Below are positions 10,720 through 20,475 of a DNA stretch of 64,000 nt, piece by piece. The stretch is from the NCBI RefSeq assembly GCF_000427295.1, contig NZ_ATNM01000116.1, forward strand, positions 1-64,000. The letters are read 5' to 3'. The DNA is from Cyclobacterium qasimii M12-11B. GTDB lineage: Bacteria; Bacteroidota; Bacteroidia; Cytophagales; Cyclobacteriaceae. The notes beneath the pieces were generated by a model. It was given only the letters and a program-made list of their open reading frames with translations. It was not told the DNA's origin and searched no databases. Numbering within the stretch: position 1 is the stretch's first letter; every line of letters begins with the position of its first letter. The position numbers and the translations under genes were made by a program.

Positions 10720-13038
10720 TTGAAAAATACAGCTGTTTTTTCGTCAATATTTATGGTGCTGTTCATAGTCGGAATGGCTTTGAACAGTTGTTCCAACGAG
10801 AATGTCATAAGGGAAGCCTCAATTCCTGATCAGGTAAGTTATAATTTCCATATCAGGCCCATTTTATCTGACAATTGCTTTGCCTGCCATGGCCCCGACG
10901 CCAATAAAAGAGAAGCCGGACTAAGACTGGATACTGAAGCTGGTGCTTATGCTGCGTTGAAGGAAAACCCTGATCAACATGCCATTGTCCCGGGAAATCC
11001 CAATAAGTCTCAAGTGATAAAAAGGATTTTTTCAGAGGATGCCTCCGAGAAAATGCCTCCCCCGGAATCCAATTTGACAATTACCGATTATGAAAGGAAT
11101 CTGATTAAGAAATGGGTTGACCAAGGAGGGGTTTACGAAAAACATTGGGCTTTTGAGCCTCCGACAAAGAAAACCATTCCAATACCAGACAGCGATGAAT
11201 GGAGCCATAACCCGATTGATGGTTTTGTTTTTGCTAAAATGGAGGACAAAGGTTTGTCTCCTAGTCAAAAAGCTGAGGAGGGGTATCTTCTAAAGCGTTT
11301 GAGTTTGGACCTTACCGGTCTTCCGCCAACCTCTGAAGAAGTAATGCTATTTGGCTCAGGTGAAAAGTCCTGGGAGGAAATGATTGATCTTTATCTTGAC
11401 AAACCAGCCTACGGTGAAAAACTAGCCCTGTTATGGTTGGATATTTCCAGGTATGCAGATTCTTTTGGCTACCAGAACGACAATATTCGAACCCAATGGC
11501 CTTACCGTGATTGGGTCATTCATGCTTTTAATCAGAATTTCCCGTATGATAAGTTTTTAACCTGGCAGTTTGCTGGTGACTTACTTCCTGATCCTAATAG
11601 GGAACAAATCCTGGCTACAGCTTTCAACAGAAACCACAAGGTTACTGAAGAGGAGGGAGTCATTCATGAAGAGTACAGGATGGAATATGTTTTGGACAAA
11701 ACCAATACCTTTAGCAAGGTGATCCTTGGGATGACCATGGAATGTGCCCAATGTCATGACCACAAATACGACCCGATTTCTCAAAAAGATTATTACAACC
11801 TGTATGCATTTTTCAACAATACTCCTGAAAAAGGTTTTGAAGGGGGCGCAGGATCTGCTGTGCGGGCCAAGACACCACTTATGTGGATTGATACAGATGA
11901 TACAGAAGGGATTTTAGACTTCGTTAACCACTCAGACACCAGTAAGGTGGCCGTTTCCATCATGCAGGATTTCCAAGACTCTATTCGTCCTACTTTTATT
12001 TTGGATAGAGGCTTGTATGATGCGCCAAAAGGGGAACCGCTTACCGCCAATACACCAGCTATTATCAAGCCTTTTTCTAGTGAACTACAAAAGAATAGGT
12101 TAGGCCTGGTGGAATGGGCATTTGCTGATGACCACCCCTTAACTTCAAGGGTTTTTGTCAATCTAATATGGCAGGAAATATTTGGAACAGGTTTGGTGCC
12201 TTCATCTGGGGACTTTGGCATGCAAGGAAAATTACCTACCCATCCAAAGCTTTTAGATTGGCTGGCGGTTGAGTTTAGGGAAAGCGGTTGGGACATCAAG
12301 AACCTTATAAAAATGATTGTAAGCTCTGCTACCTATCAGCAATCTTCTGCTGTTACCAAAGCTGGTTTAGCGCTTGATCCAGACAATACCTACCTTTCCC
12401 GTTACCCACGGTTAAGGTTGCATGCTGAGTTGATTAGGGACATGGTACTGTCTAGTAGTGGTTTGCTAATTTCTGAAATAGGAGGTCCAAGTGTGAAACC
12501 CTATCAGCCTGAAGGTTTGTGGGAAGCCTCCAGTTCGGGGAGGGGTGAGCTCAATATTTATCGACAGGATAAGGGAGACAAACTCTATAGAAGAGGGATT
12601 TATACTTTTATAAAACTCACTTTGCCTCCTCCTTCTTTATTGCTTTTTGATGGAAGCAACCGAGACATTTGTCAGGTAAACAGAAACAGAACCAATACGC
12701 CTTTACAGGCTTTGGCCATGCTCAATGACCCTTTGGTGCTTGAGGCGTCCAGGGTACTTGCGGAGAAATTAGTGGTTGAATATGGGGATGAGAAAGCAGC
12801 AATAGATGAAGCTTTCATTCGGATTCTTGGGCGTCTTCCTAAGGATGACGAAGAAAAGGTGTTGGAAGAATTTTATGCGGAGGAGTTGGAAAGGTTTAAA
12901 ATGGAACCAGTCACTGCTACAAGTACATTGTTGGTTGGAGAATCCCCAACTTCCGAGAAAGAAGCCATCAGGACAGCGGCTTTAATGCAAGTCATTGTAG
13001 CCCTTTATAATTTGGAGGAAACCATCACTAAAACCTAA
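10720..13038 (+). CDS. Planctomycete-type cytochrome c / DUF1549 / DUF1553 lipoprotein
   Basis: Multi-domain periplasmic protein of the family common in Planctomycetes and marine Bacteroidota. A lipobox (LNSC, Cys24) is followed by a PSCyt1 heme domain with CFACH at 53-57 and the MPPP motif. Next come a DUF1549 (PSCyt2) region with a second Cys pair (CAQCHDHKYDPI) and a C-terminal DUF1553 (PSD1) region. The molecular function is unproven; association with sulfatases and glycan loci is common. It starts with TTG, the only plausible initiation codon before the signal peptide because an in-frame stop lies just upstream. Its usual partner, a DUF1501 protein gene, is not found downstream; a broken oxidoreductase gene is there instead. 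Confidence 0.88.
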   Translation: MKNTAVFSSIFMVLFIVGMALNSCSNENVIREASIPDQVSYNFHIRPILSDNCFACHGPDANKREAGLRLDTEAGAYAALKENPDQHAIVPGNPNKSQVIKRIFSEDASEKMPPPESNLTITDYERNLIKKWVDQGGVYEKHWAFEPPTKKTIPIPDSDEWSHNPIDGFVFAKMEDKGLSPSQKAEEGYLLKRLSLDLTGLPPTSEEVMLFGSGEKSWEEMIDLYLDKPAYGEKLALLWLDISRYADSFGYQNDNIRTQWPYRDWVIHAFNQNFPYDKFLTWQFAGDLLPDPNREQILATAFNRNHKVTEEEGVIHEEYRMEYVLDKTNTFSKVILGMTMECAQCHDHKYDPISQKDYYNLYAFFNNTPEKGFEGGAGSAVRAKTPLMWIDTDDTEGILDFVNHSDTSKVAVSIMQDFQDSIRPTFILDRGLYDAPKGEPLTANTPAIIKPFSSELQKNRLGLVEWAFADDHPLTSRVFVNLIWQEIFGTGLVPSSGDFGMQGKLPTHPKLLDWLAVEFRESGWDIKNLIKMIVSSATYQQSSAVTKAGLALDPDNTYLSRYPRLRLHAELIRDMVLSSSGLLISEIGGPSVKPYQPEGLWEASSSGRGELNIYRQDKGDKLYRRGIYTFIKLTLPPPSLLLFDGSNRDICQVNRNRTNTPLQALAMLNDPLVLEASRVLAEKLVVEYGDEKAAIDEAFIRILGRLPKDDEEKVLEEFYAEELERFKMEPVTATSTLLVGESPTSEKEAIRTAALMQVIVALYNLEETITKT

Positions 13039-13184
13039 TCCGTTCTATCCCCTAAAATCCTAAATCCAATCAGGTGCTTCAGGAGGAATTTTTACTAAAT
13101 CCGTTTCCATTACCTGAAATGCAGAATAATCCGAATTAAACCCCTAATAACCCTGATTATTAATGATTTAATACCTAACTGATG

Positions 13185-13230
13185 AAACAAGAAGATAATC
13201 TTTAGAATAGGTTTCTTCTTGTTTTATTTT
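13185..13230 (+). terminator. Intrinsic terminator after the DUF1549/DUF1553 gene
   Basis: A perfect 11-bp inverted repeat (13185-13195 with 13214-13224) followed by a T-rich tail (TTTTATTTT). It closes the phosphoesterase-sulfatase-cytochrome operon before the pseudogene. Confidence 0.7.
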
Positions 13231-13279
13231 GAGGCTATATTCTATTTTTTAAATTGATTTAGCATATAATATTTTAATA

Positions 13280-13618
13280 ATGAAGAAGGACGGTAATTCC
13301 TCGAGAAGGAAGTTTATACTGAATGCTGTGGCCATTGCCCTGGCTCAACCTCTTCTATTTAATTTACCTGGCTTTGCCAAAACAAATAGGAAGAAATATA
13401 GGCATGCATAGGTATAGCCGGGACGGGTGGACATGATCTTGCCAGGTTTATTGTGCATGCCTGAAACCGTGATTTTAGGCACTGTAGCCATTCGGGAACC
13501 AGGCACTCATTTGGAATGGGATGCTGAAAAAATGCGTTTTAAAAATGCTGTACTTGTCCAGAAAGTACAGGAAGGGCTGGAAAGTATTAAACCCAATTTT
13601 ATTGATATTCACCCTTAA
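13280..13618 (+). pseudogene. Remnant of a secreted Gfo/Idh/MocA-family oxidoreductase
   Basis: Three pieces in different frames look like one decayed gene. Starting at ATG 13280, 43 codons encode a Tat-type signal (SRRKFILNAVAIALAQP) and end at TAG 13409-13411. Reading from about 13408 in another frame gives IGIAGTGGHDLARFIV, the Rossmann dinucleotide-binding motif expected right after such a signal. The stretch 13427-13618 then contains PGTHLEWDAEKMRFKN, very like the C-terminal NVAxRxPGxxLEWDAxxMRFxN motif of Gfo/Idh/MocA oxidoreductases. The intact family is about 400-450 residues, so roughly 300 codons of the middle are gone and at least one frameshift is present. Confidence 0.72.
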
Positions 13619-14291
13619 TTCATATTTCTGATATAGCATAATATAGTCCAAATATCAGTTTTCTAGTAAAAGCAATCTTAAGATAAGTAGTAAACATGCT
13701 ATTTCGGGCTTGCTTTATTTGTTCGGCCTATTTGGTAATTAATTTGGCTATTTTCTAATTCGGGTTACAGGCAATATCACTTTATGTATTTTTCTATTCA
13801 GGGTGGGCACAGGCCTATCAAATACCTGATTTTTCCCCCTGTTTTATTTCAGCAGCTCATCTTTAAGCTCTTTTTGTAAGGATATTTAAAGAATTATGAA
13901 ATTCTTATGTTTAATATAATTTTAGTTATACTACCACCCATCTTAATTGGTATAGGTTTAACACATTAAAAATCTTTTTTTACAACAAATAAATATTTAT
14001 GTTGTGTTATTATTCAATTTAATATTTGAATAGAATAGGTTGTGGCGAAAGGATTTATAGATGAACTACTGATCAAATTTCAATCATCCCGGCAGAATAA
14101 AATGAATAAATCTTTTATCTGATCGACAATTTTGTACTTGTCACTTGTGGAAAAAATTGAATCAATCGATTTCCTTTTAGGTGAAATTCGACAAGATTGA
14201 TTGGTGAATTAAAAGTGATTTTATCTCGTAATCTATCGCTTTTTAAAGCAATTTATTCTTAATATCAACAATTTAATAAACCCAAATAATT
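13619..14291. promoter_or_regulatory. Upstream region of the second susC operon
   Basis: About 670 bp of AT-rich DNA before susC. It must hold the promoter of the susC-susD-sulfatase operon. The nearest -7-like sequence is CAATTTTG near 14129 (one mismatch to TAnnTTTG) and it has no convincing -33 box. No ORF or strong hairpin was seen. Confidence 0.4.
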
Positions 14292-17200
14292 ATGAATAAA
14301 CCTATACTTTACCTTTTTCACAAGGTATCGAAAACGCTCTTCCTCGGAAGTATTCTACAGTGTTTGATTTGGATGCCTATATTGGCAGAAGGAAACAGAA
14401 AAGTCACAATTCCTGATTTGGCCCTTGAGGCAATTACGCTCCCTTCATTTAAAGGAATAGAATTACAACAAGTTTCGGGAACTGTTACAGATAATAATGG
14501 CGACCCTGTCCCTGGTGCAACCGTGGTAATAGAAGGATCAACCAACGGAACAGTTTCAGATATTGATGGTAAATTTAGCCTTGAGGTACCTGATGGAGCC
14601 GTACTTTTGATTTCTTTTATTGGTTATGAGACCCAAAGGATCACCCCAGGAAATCAAAGTAATCTTTCCATTATTTTAATAGAGGATGCTACCTCATTGG
14701 ATGAAGTGGTTGTCGTGGGTTATGGTGTTCAACAGAAAGTTAACCTCACTGGAGCCATTTCCACAGTTGATTTTGATGATGAATTGTCTAATCGCCCATT
14801 AACCAATGCTTCACAAGCCTTAGGAGGTACAGCTTCAGGTGTTTGGGTAAGTCAAAATTCAGGTAAACCAGGCAGTGATGGTGCACAGATTAGAGTACGA
14901 GGATGGGGGACACTAAACAATTCCAACCCCCTAATTATTATTGATGGGGTAGAGGGTTCCTTTAGCCAGCTGAATCCCAATGATATTGAAAACATCTCTG
15001 TATTGAAAGATGCTGCAAGTGCTGCCATATATGGATCAAAAGCTGCCAATGGAGTGGTTTTGGTAACCACAAGAATGGGGAAAAAGAATGAAGCGATGCA
15101 AGTGAATGTAAATTCCTATTTCGGGATTCAATCACTTGGTCGAAGGTATGATGTGATCAACAACAGTGCTGAACACATGGAACTAACCAATACGGCTTTG
15201 TTGAATGAGGGGTCTACGCCACTTTTTTCAGAAACCCTTATTTCCGAATTCAGAAATGGAACTGATCCCTACAAATACCCGAACACGGATTGGTTTAAGG
15301 TGTTGTTTAATACAGCCAATATTCAGGAACACAATGTTTCCATAAGAGGTGGTTCGGAACAGTCTTCCTCCTTCATTTCCTTCAATTACCTCAATCAGGA
15401 AGGAATGGTGCCAAACACAAGTTCAGAAAGGTATGGACTAAGGGCAAATATTTCTTCCAATGTCAAAGATTGGTTGACTGTAAGTGGGAGGTTTAATTAT
15501 ATCCGTAAGGACTCGGATGAGCCATATGCAGATGTGACTTATGGCTCTTTAGGTAGGGTTTTTGAAATGCTTGGAGGTTCTGCACCTTATATAGCTCCTT
15601 ATACACGGGATGGGCGGTTTGGTTCTGTTCAAGCGATTAGTGAAGATGGCAACCTTCTGTTTGACAATAGAAATGCACTTATTGACGCCGCCAATGGGTT
15701 GACAAATACGGAAGAGAATATTTTAACAATGAATTTAAGTGCAGACATTAAATTAACCGATTACCTATCCTTTAAAACCACCGTTTCTTCTAACGGGAAT
15801 TGGAACTTGATAGACCGGTATAATACCAGTGTTTTTGGGTACACGGATACAGGGATTGAAACCACCACAAGGAATTACAACAGAGAAGGCTTAGAAATCA
15901 ATAGAACACAAATTTCAAGCATGCAGAACAACCTCTTCTCCACAATAAATTTCAAGAAAGATTACAATGAAATACATAGTATTTCGGCCATTGGAGGATT
16001 ACAACTAGAGACCTTCAAGGTTCAAAACATGTTTTCCAGAAGATCTGCCCCTCCTAAAGAAGGGCTAACTCAGGTGGATGCAGGGACGTCAGGAATCCAA
16101 GGCGAAGGCAACATGAATGGGTTTCGCATTTTCTCTTATTTTGGAAGGGCAAATTACACCTTGATGAGCAAATATTTGTTTGAAGCCAATGTCAGGGCGG
16201 ATGCTTCCTCAAGGTTTAACAAAGCCAATCGTTGGGGCGTTTTTCCAGGCTTCTCGGCAGGTTGGCGTTTGTCGGAAGAAGATTTTATCAAAAATGTTTC
16301 AGCGATATCTAACCTGAAAATCAGAGCTTCCTGGGGTCAGTTAGGAAACCAGAATATTTCGGGATATTGGCCTTATTTAACCGTCATCGGTCAAAATAAC
16401 AACCTTAGTTACAGTTATAATGGTAGTTTTTCTCCTGGAGCAGCAGTAACTGCTTTGGTGGATCAGAACATTACCTGGGAAACGTCTTCCTCGCTCGATT
16501 TAGGTTTAGAGCTAGGGGTGTTAGACGACAGGATTACTCTGGAAGCTGACTATTTTCAAAAAACCACAAAGGATATTTTGGTGCAGTTACCTATTCCTTC
16601 AGTAATGGGTGGAATATCCTCCCCATACGAGAACGTAGGTGAAATGATCAATAATGGAGTTGAATTTATACTTAATTACAATAACCTGAAATTTGACAAG
16701 GATCAATTGGGCTTCAATATGGGGCTGAACATGACCTATATCCATAATGAAGTCACCAAATTCAGAGGAGGAGATTCTCCCGATCAATTGTACCTGCTGA
16801 GGGAAGGGTATTCCTTTAGAACCTTGTATGGTTATAATGCCATAGGCATTTATCAATCGGATGATGAAGCAAAGGAACACATGCACTCCAATCCATTTAC
16901 ACCAACTGCTGGAAATTTAAAATTTGAAGATTTAAATAACGATGGAAGGTTGAATTTTGAGGATAAAATGGGACTGGGAAATACGCTTCCGAAGTATACT
17001 TTCGGAATATCGTCGGGTTTTAAATACAAAGGTTTTGACTTAAATCTCTTGTTTCAGGGAATATTGGGTGTAAACATGTATACCCAAAACAATTTTACTG
17101 ACCTGGACTGGGAAAACAGGATGATATCTACTCGGTGGAGAGATGCCTGGTCACCTGACAATCCAGATGCAGCAAACCCAAGTTTAAAGTTTAACAATCC

Positions 17201-17468
17201 ATGGGATGGATCCCAATCTTCTTATTGGGTAAATGAAGTGGATTTCATAAAATTAAAAAATGTTCAGTTGGGTTATTCTTTCCCTACCTCTGTTGCAGAA
17301 AAATTGGGCTTGCAGAAAATTTACCTTTATGTAAATGGGCAAAATGTTTTTTCAATTGCTAGCAATGGCTATGAAGGATACGATCCGGAAAGAAATACTT
17401 TCGATGCTGGTTACCAGTTGTATCCTACCCCTAGAATTTTTTCAGCAGGTATCAATTTAAATTTCTAA
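14292..17468 (+). CDS. SusC/RagA-family TonB-dependent outer-membrane transporter
   Basis: Outer-membrane importer heading the longest operon in the window. The 1058 residues comprise a signal peptide (to about residue 33), a carboxypeptidase-regulatory-like domain (about 60-135, GTVSDIDG), the SusC signature LDEVVVVGYG, a plug with VLKDAASAAIYGSKAANGV, and a barrel with the usual RASWGQLGNQN and C-terminal INLNF strand. No STN domain is present. Its SusD partner begins 4 nt after the stop codon, and five sulfatases follow, which points to import of a sulfated glycan. Confidence 0.96.
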   Translation: MNKPILYLFHKVSKTLFLGSILQCLIWMPILAEGNRKVTIPDLALEAITLPSFKGIELQQVSGTVTDNNGDPVPGATVVIEGSTNGTVSDIDGKFSLEVPDGAVLLISFIGYETQRITPGNQSNLSIILIEDATSLDEVVVVGYGVQQKVNLTGAISTVDFDDELSNRPLTNASQALGGTASGVWVSQNSGKPGSDGAQIRVRGWGTLNNSNPLIIIDGVEGSFSQLNPNDIENISVLKDAASAAIYGSKAANGVVLVTTRMGKKNEAMQVNVNSYFGIQSLGRRYDVINNSAEHMELTNTALLNEGSTPLFSETLISEFRNGTDPYKYPNTDWFKVLFNTANIQEHNVSIRGGSEQSSSFISFNYLNQEGMVPNTSSERYGLRANISSNVKDWLTVSGRFNYIRKDSDEPYADVTYGSLGRVFEMLGGSAPYIAPYTRDGRFGSVQAISEDGNLLFDNRNALIDAANGLTNTEENILTMNLSADIKLTDYLSFKTTVSSNGNWNLIDRYNTSVFGYTDTGIETTTRNYNREGLEINRTQISSMQNNLFSTINFKKDYNEIHSISAIGGLQLETFKVQNMFSRRSAPPKEGLTQVDAGTSGIQGEGNMNGFRIFSYFGRANYTLMSKYLFEANVRADASSRFNKANRWGVFPGFSAGWRLSEEDFIKNVSAISNLKIRASWGQLGNQNISGYWPYLTVIGQNNNLSYSYNGSFSPGAAVTALVDQNITWETSSSLDLGLELGVLDDRITLEADYFQKTTKDILVQLPIPSVMGGISSPYENVGEMINNGVEFILNYNNLKFDKDQLGFNMGLNMTYIHNEVTKFRGGDSPDQLYLLREGYSFRTLYGYNAIGIYQSDDEAKEHMHSNPFTPTAGNLKFEDLNNDGRLNFEDKMGLGNTLPKYTFGISSGFKYKGFDLNLLFQGILGVNMYTQNNFTDLDWENRMISTRWRDAWSPDNPDAANPSLKFNNPWDGSQSSYWVNEVDFIKLKNVQLGYSFPTSVAEKLGLQKIYLYVNGQNVFSIASNGYEGYDPERNTFDAGYQLYPTPRIFSAGINLNF

Positions 17469-17472
17469 GCAC

Positions 17473-19035
17473 ATGAAGACCAATAAATATATTCTATACC
17501 TACTATCAATGGTGTTGTTGTTTCCACTGTCAAGTTGTAATGACGATTTCCTTGAGTTTTATCCTGAAGATAAGATCACTTCTGCCAACTTTCCCCAAAA
17601 TGAGGAAGACATAGAGTTGCTACTCAATGGGGTTTATGCGCTATTGCGCGAAAACTCAATTTACAATGAAGGCCTTTTTGGCTTTGGTGTGCTGGATGGA
17701 GCTACTCCAAATGCTTTCAACTGGGGCAATACCCCCATTGCCAGAGCTGGAAGTGGACAATTAAACTCCAGTGATGGAAGCATAGTGAATTTCAGATGGA
17801 CAAGGTCCTACGGGATTATTTTCAGGGCCAATTATCTCTTACAAGCTTTGGATCAGATAGATCTGACTGAGGGAGAAAAAGCCATTTACCGGGCTGAGGC
17901 GAGATTCCTTAGGGGGCTGGCTTATTCAATACTTGCAGAAGGTTTTGGAGGTGTCCCTATAATATTAGATGCCATTTCCACTGAAGAGGCAAGGTCTATT
18001 TCCAGAGCAAGTCAGGAAGAAACCTGGAATCAGGTGATGGCTGATTATAATATGGCGATTGACAACCTTCAGGAAGAAGCGCCCGAATTAGGAAGGGCAA
18101 CAAAAGGTGCTGCTTTGGCCATGAAAATGAGGGCTTTATTGTACCAAGGGGAATATGAGCAGGTACTGTCAGTAATTGATGAAATTGACGCACTAAATAA
18201 ATACAATCTTTTCCCGAGTTATGAAGGTTTGTTTAAGCTTGAAAATGAAAACAATGCGGAGGTGATTTTTGATGTGCAATACATTTCAGGGGAGAACTCC
18301 CAAGGCTCATTGCATGACCAATACTGTGGAACAGGAACAGGAAGCTGGACCAGGGGAAGCAGGTATGTACCTACCGATGATTTGGTAAACGCTTATGAAA
18401 CCGTTGATGGTGCTGAAATCGATCCAAATAACCCTTACGAAAATCGGGACCCCAGACTTGAGTTTACTGTGGTAGTGCCAGGGGCCTATATATTGGGATA
18501 CAGGTTCCCTAATTATACCTATCCTGGAGGAGCATTCAATCACCCTGGAAATAGGTTAAAGCACTTGAGCGCGAGAAAATACCGTATAGAACCGGAAGCA
18601 GATTTACCTCCTTCCGGCCAATCTGGTCTGAACAATATCATCATCAGGTATGCGGATGTGCTTTTGTCAAAAGCAGAGGCGATCATAGAAACCAATGGAG
18701 ATATAGATGAGGCCATTAACCTTATCAATAGAATTCGTACGGAAAGGGAAGATGTAAAGATTACCTCTTTGCCTATGGGGCTTTCTCAAGGGGAAGCACG
18801 AGCCAAATTACGGCATGAAAGAAGGATTGAGTTCGCCTTAGAAGGATTGTATTGGGCAGATATAAAAAGGTGGGAAATTGGTGAGGATATTTATCCAATA
18901 GAAGTAAAAGACCACAATGGGGACGTGATAGAAACCAAATTCCCGAATGGATACCTCGATTTTTACCGTTTGCTTCCTATCCCTGATAGTGAAATATCTT
19001 TGAATGGAAATTTAACGCAAAACCCAGGTTGGTAA
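17473..19035 (+). CDS. SusD/RagB-family glycan-binding lipoprotein
   Basis: Surface lipoprotein partner of the preceding SusC. The signal peptide ends at Cys22 (PLSSC). Of its 520 residues, the N-terminal SusD domain covers the first third (LEFYPEDKITSANF, RAEARFLRGLAYS) and the C-terminal part contains RHERRIEFALEGLYWADIKRW and ends in LTQNPGW, all typical of the family. The 4-nt spacing to susC indicates tight co-expression. A strong hairpin lies just after its stop codon, before the first sulfatase. Confidence 0.95.
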   Translation: MKTNKYILYLLSMVLLFPLSSCNDDFLEFYPEDKITSANFPQNEEDIELLLNGVYALLRENSIYNEGLFGFGVLDGATPNAFNWGNTPIARAGSGQLNSSDGSIVNFRWTRSYGIIFRANYLLQALDQIDLTEGEKAIYRAEARFLRGLAYSILAEGFGGVPIILDAISTEEARSISRASQEETWNQVMADYNMAIDNLQEEAPELGRATKGAALAMKMRALLYQGEYEQVLSVIDEIDALNKYNLFPSYEGLFKLENENNAEVIFDVQYISGENSQGSLHDQYCGTGTGSWTRGSRYVPTDDLVNAYETVDGAEIDPNNPYENRDPRLEFTVVVPGAYILGYRFPNYTYPGGAFNHPGNRLKHLSARKYRIEPEADLPPSGQSGLNNIIIRYADVLLSKAEAIIETNGDIDEAINLINRIRTEREDVKITSLPMGLSQGEARAKLRHERRIEFALEGLYWADIKRWEIGEDIYPIEVKDHNGDVIETKFPNGYLDFYRLLPIPDSEISLNGNLTQNPGW

Positions 19036-19043
19036 ATTGAGTC

Positions 19044-19088
19044 TTTCCACCAGACCATGAGACCTTAAACTTCATGGTCTGGCGGAAA
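19044..19088 (+). promoter_or_regulatory. Intercistronic hairpin between susD and the sulfatase run
   Basis: A near-perfect 17-bp inverted repeat (19044-19060 with 19072-19088, one mismatch, 11-nt loop). It is not followed by a T run, so it is probably not a full terminator. Its place suggests a role in stabilising the susC-susD part of the message or in partial termination, giving less sulfatase than SusC/SusD. This function is inference. Confidence 0.6.
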
Positions 19089-19122
19089 ATAAAAACTTGA
19101 ACAGAAAGTTAACAACAAGTAA

Positions 19123-20451
19123 ATGGATGTTATAAAAAGTGCTGCCTGGATATTTGTACTCACGGTAATTTTAAGCAGTTGCAGTACCTCAGGTACCAAA
19201 GAAGAAGCGCCACCTAATTTTATAATCATTTTGGCTGATGATTTGGGCTATGGAGGTCTAGCTTCCTATGGTGATACCAGCCTTCGTACACCAAACATTG
19301 ACTACTTGGCAGCAGAAGGCATTCGATTTACCGATTTTCATTCCAATGCGCCGGTCTGTTCTCCTACTCGGGCAGCATTGTTAACTGGAAATTACCAGCA
19401 AAGGTCAGGTATGGAAGGCGTTATTTACGTACGTGGAGAAACCCGAGAGGTAGGCCTTGACAGCAGCCAGGTATCGATAGCAAAGCTATTGAAAACTGCA
19501 GGCTATGCTACTGGAATCATGGGTAAATGGCACCTGGGTTATCAACCGGAATTTAATCCTGTTCATCATGGCTTCGATACTTTTTATGGGTATTTGAGCG
19601 GCAATGTAGATTATCATTCTCATTATGACAACGCTGGTATTTATGACTGGTGGCATAACTTAGATTCAATATATGAAGAGGGCTATGCAACTGATTTGAT
19701 AAGTGCACATGCAGTAGATTTTATTGCTGAAAATAAGGAAAAACCTTTCTTTTTGTATGTTTCTCATGAAGCGCCACATGTACCTTTTCAAGGGAGAAAT
19801 GACCCTGCCTATAGATTTCCTGGAGAGAAATTTAGCTACCATGGACCTGTGGAGGATACCCTAAAAGTATACAATGAAATGGTGGAAGTGATGGATGAAG
19901 GAGTTGGAGAAATTTTAAAAGCTTTACGGGAAAATGGTCTCGAGGAGAATACCTTGATTTTGTTTATTTCAGACAATGGGGCAGAGATCTTTGGAAACAA
20001 TGGTAAGCTGAGTGGCCATAAAGGAAACCTATTGGAAGGAGGACATCGCGTTCCGGGTATTGCCTATTGGAAAGGAAAAATAATGCCAAGGGAATCCTCT
20101 GCCACTGTCCTTAGTATGGATGTATTGCCGACACTGCTTGCAATGAGCCAGGGTTCTTATCCAGAAAATTTGCAATTTGATGGGGTTGATTTGTCGAAGC
20201 ACCTCTTGCAGAACGAATTGATTCAAGACAGAAGGCTATTCTGGAGGTACAGAAACCAAAAAGTAGCCCGACATAAGGAATGGAAGTTATTGCTATCGGA
20301 CAAGGACACCCTGTTGGTAAATCTAGATAAGGATGCATTGGAATTACATGACCTGTCTGGAGAAAGACCAGAAATTGTAAAAGATCTTCTAGAAAAACTG
20401 GATGCCTGGGAAAAAGGGGTAGGGCCTGTAAAAGCCATGAAAACGATATAA
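19123..20451 (+). CDS. Sulfatase (type I) lipoprotein, first of five in tandem
   Basis: Sulfate-ester hydrolase. A lipobox (LSSC, Cys20) predicts a membrane-anchored enzyme. The metal site ILADDLGYGG is near residue 37 and the signature CSPTR has nucleophile Cys79. GKWHLGYQP and the ISDNGAEIFG segment supply further active-site residues. The 442 residues form a complete, compact enzyme. It follows the SusC/SusD pair in the same orientation, 87 bp after susD. The next sulfatase starts 24 bp downstream, so the run is one operon. Specificity (sugar and position) cannot be read by eye. Confidence 0.95.
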   Translation: MDVIKSAAWIFVLTVILSSCSTSGTKEEAPPNFIIILADDLGYGGLASYGDTSLRTPNIDYLAAEGIRFTDFHSNAPVCSPTRAALLTGNYQQRSGMEGVIYVRGETREVGLDSSQVSIAKLLKTAGYATGIMGKWHLGYQPEFNPVHHGFDTFYGYLSGNVDYHSHYDNAGIYDWWHNLDSIYEEGYATDLISAHAVDFIAENKEKPFFLYVSHEAPHVPFQGRNDPAYRFPGEKFSYHGPVEDTLKVYNEMVEVMDEGVGEILKALRENGLEENTLILFISDNGAEIFGNNGKLSGHKGNLLEGGHRVPGIAYWKGKIMPRESSATVLSMDVLPTLLAMSQGSYPENLQFDGVDLSKHLLQNELIQDRRLFWRYRNQKVARHKEWKLLLSDKDTLLVNLDKDALELHDLSGERPEIVKDLLEKLDAWEKGVGPVKAMKTI

Positions 20452-20475
20452 GGAATTAATTGGACCAATTGAAAA

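Noticed and set aside
13427-13618. 63-residue ORF as an independent gene
   Set aside because: Its content matches only the C-terminal motif of Gfo/Idh/MocA oxidoreductases and it follows other fragments of such a gene, so it is treated as part of the pseudogene.
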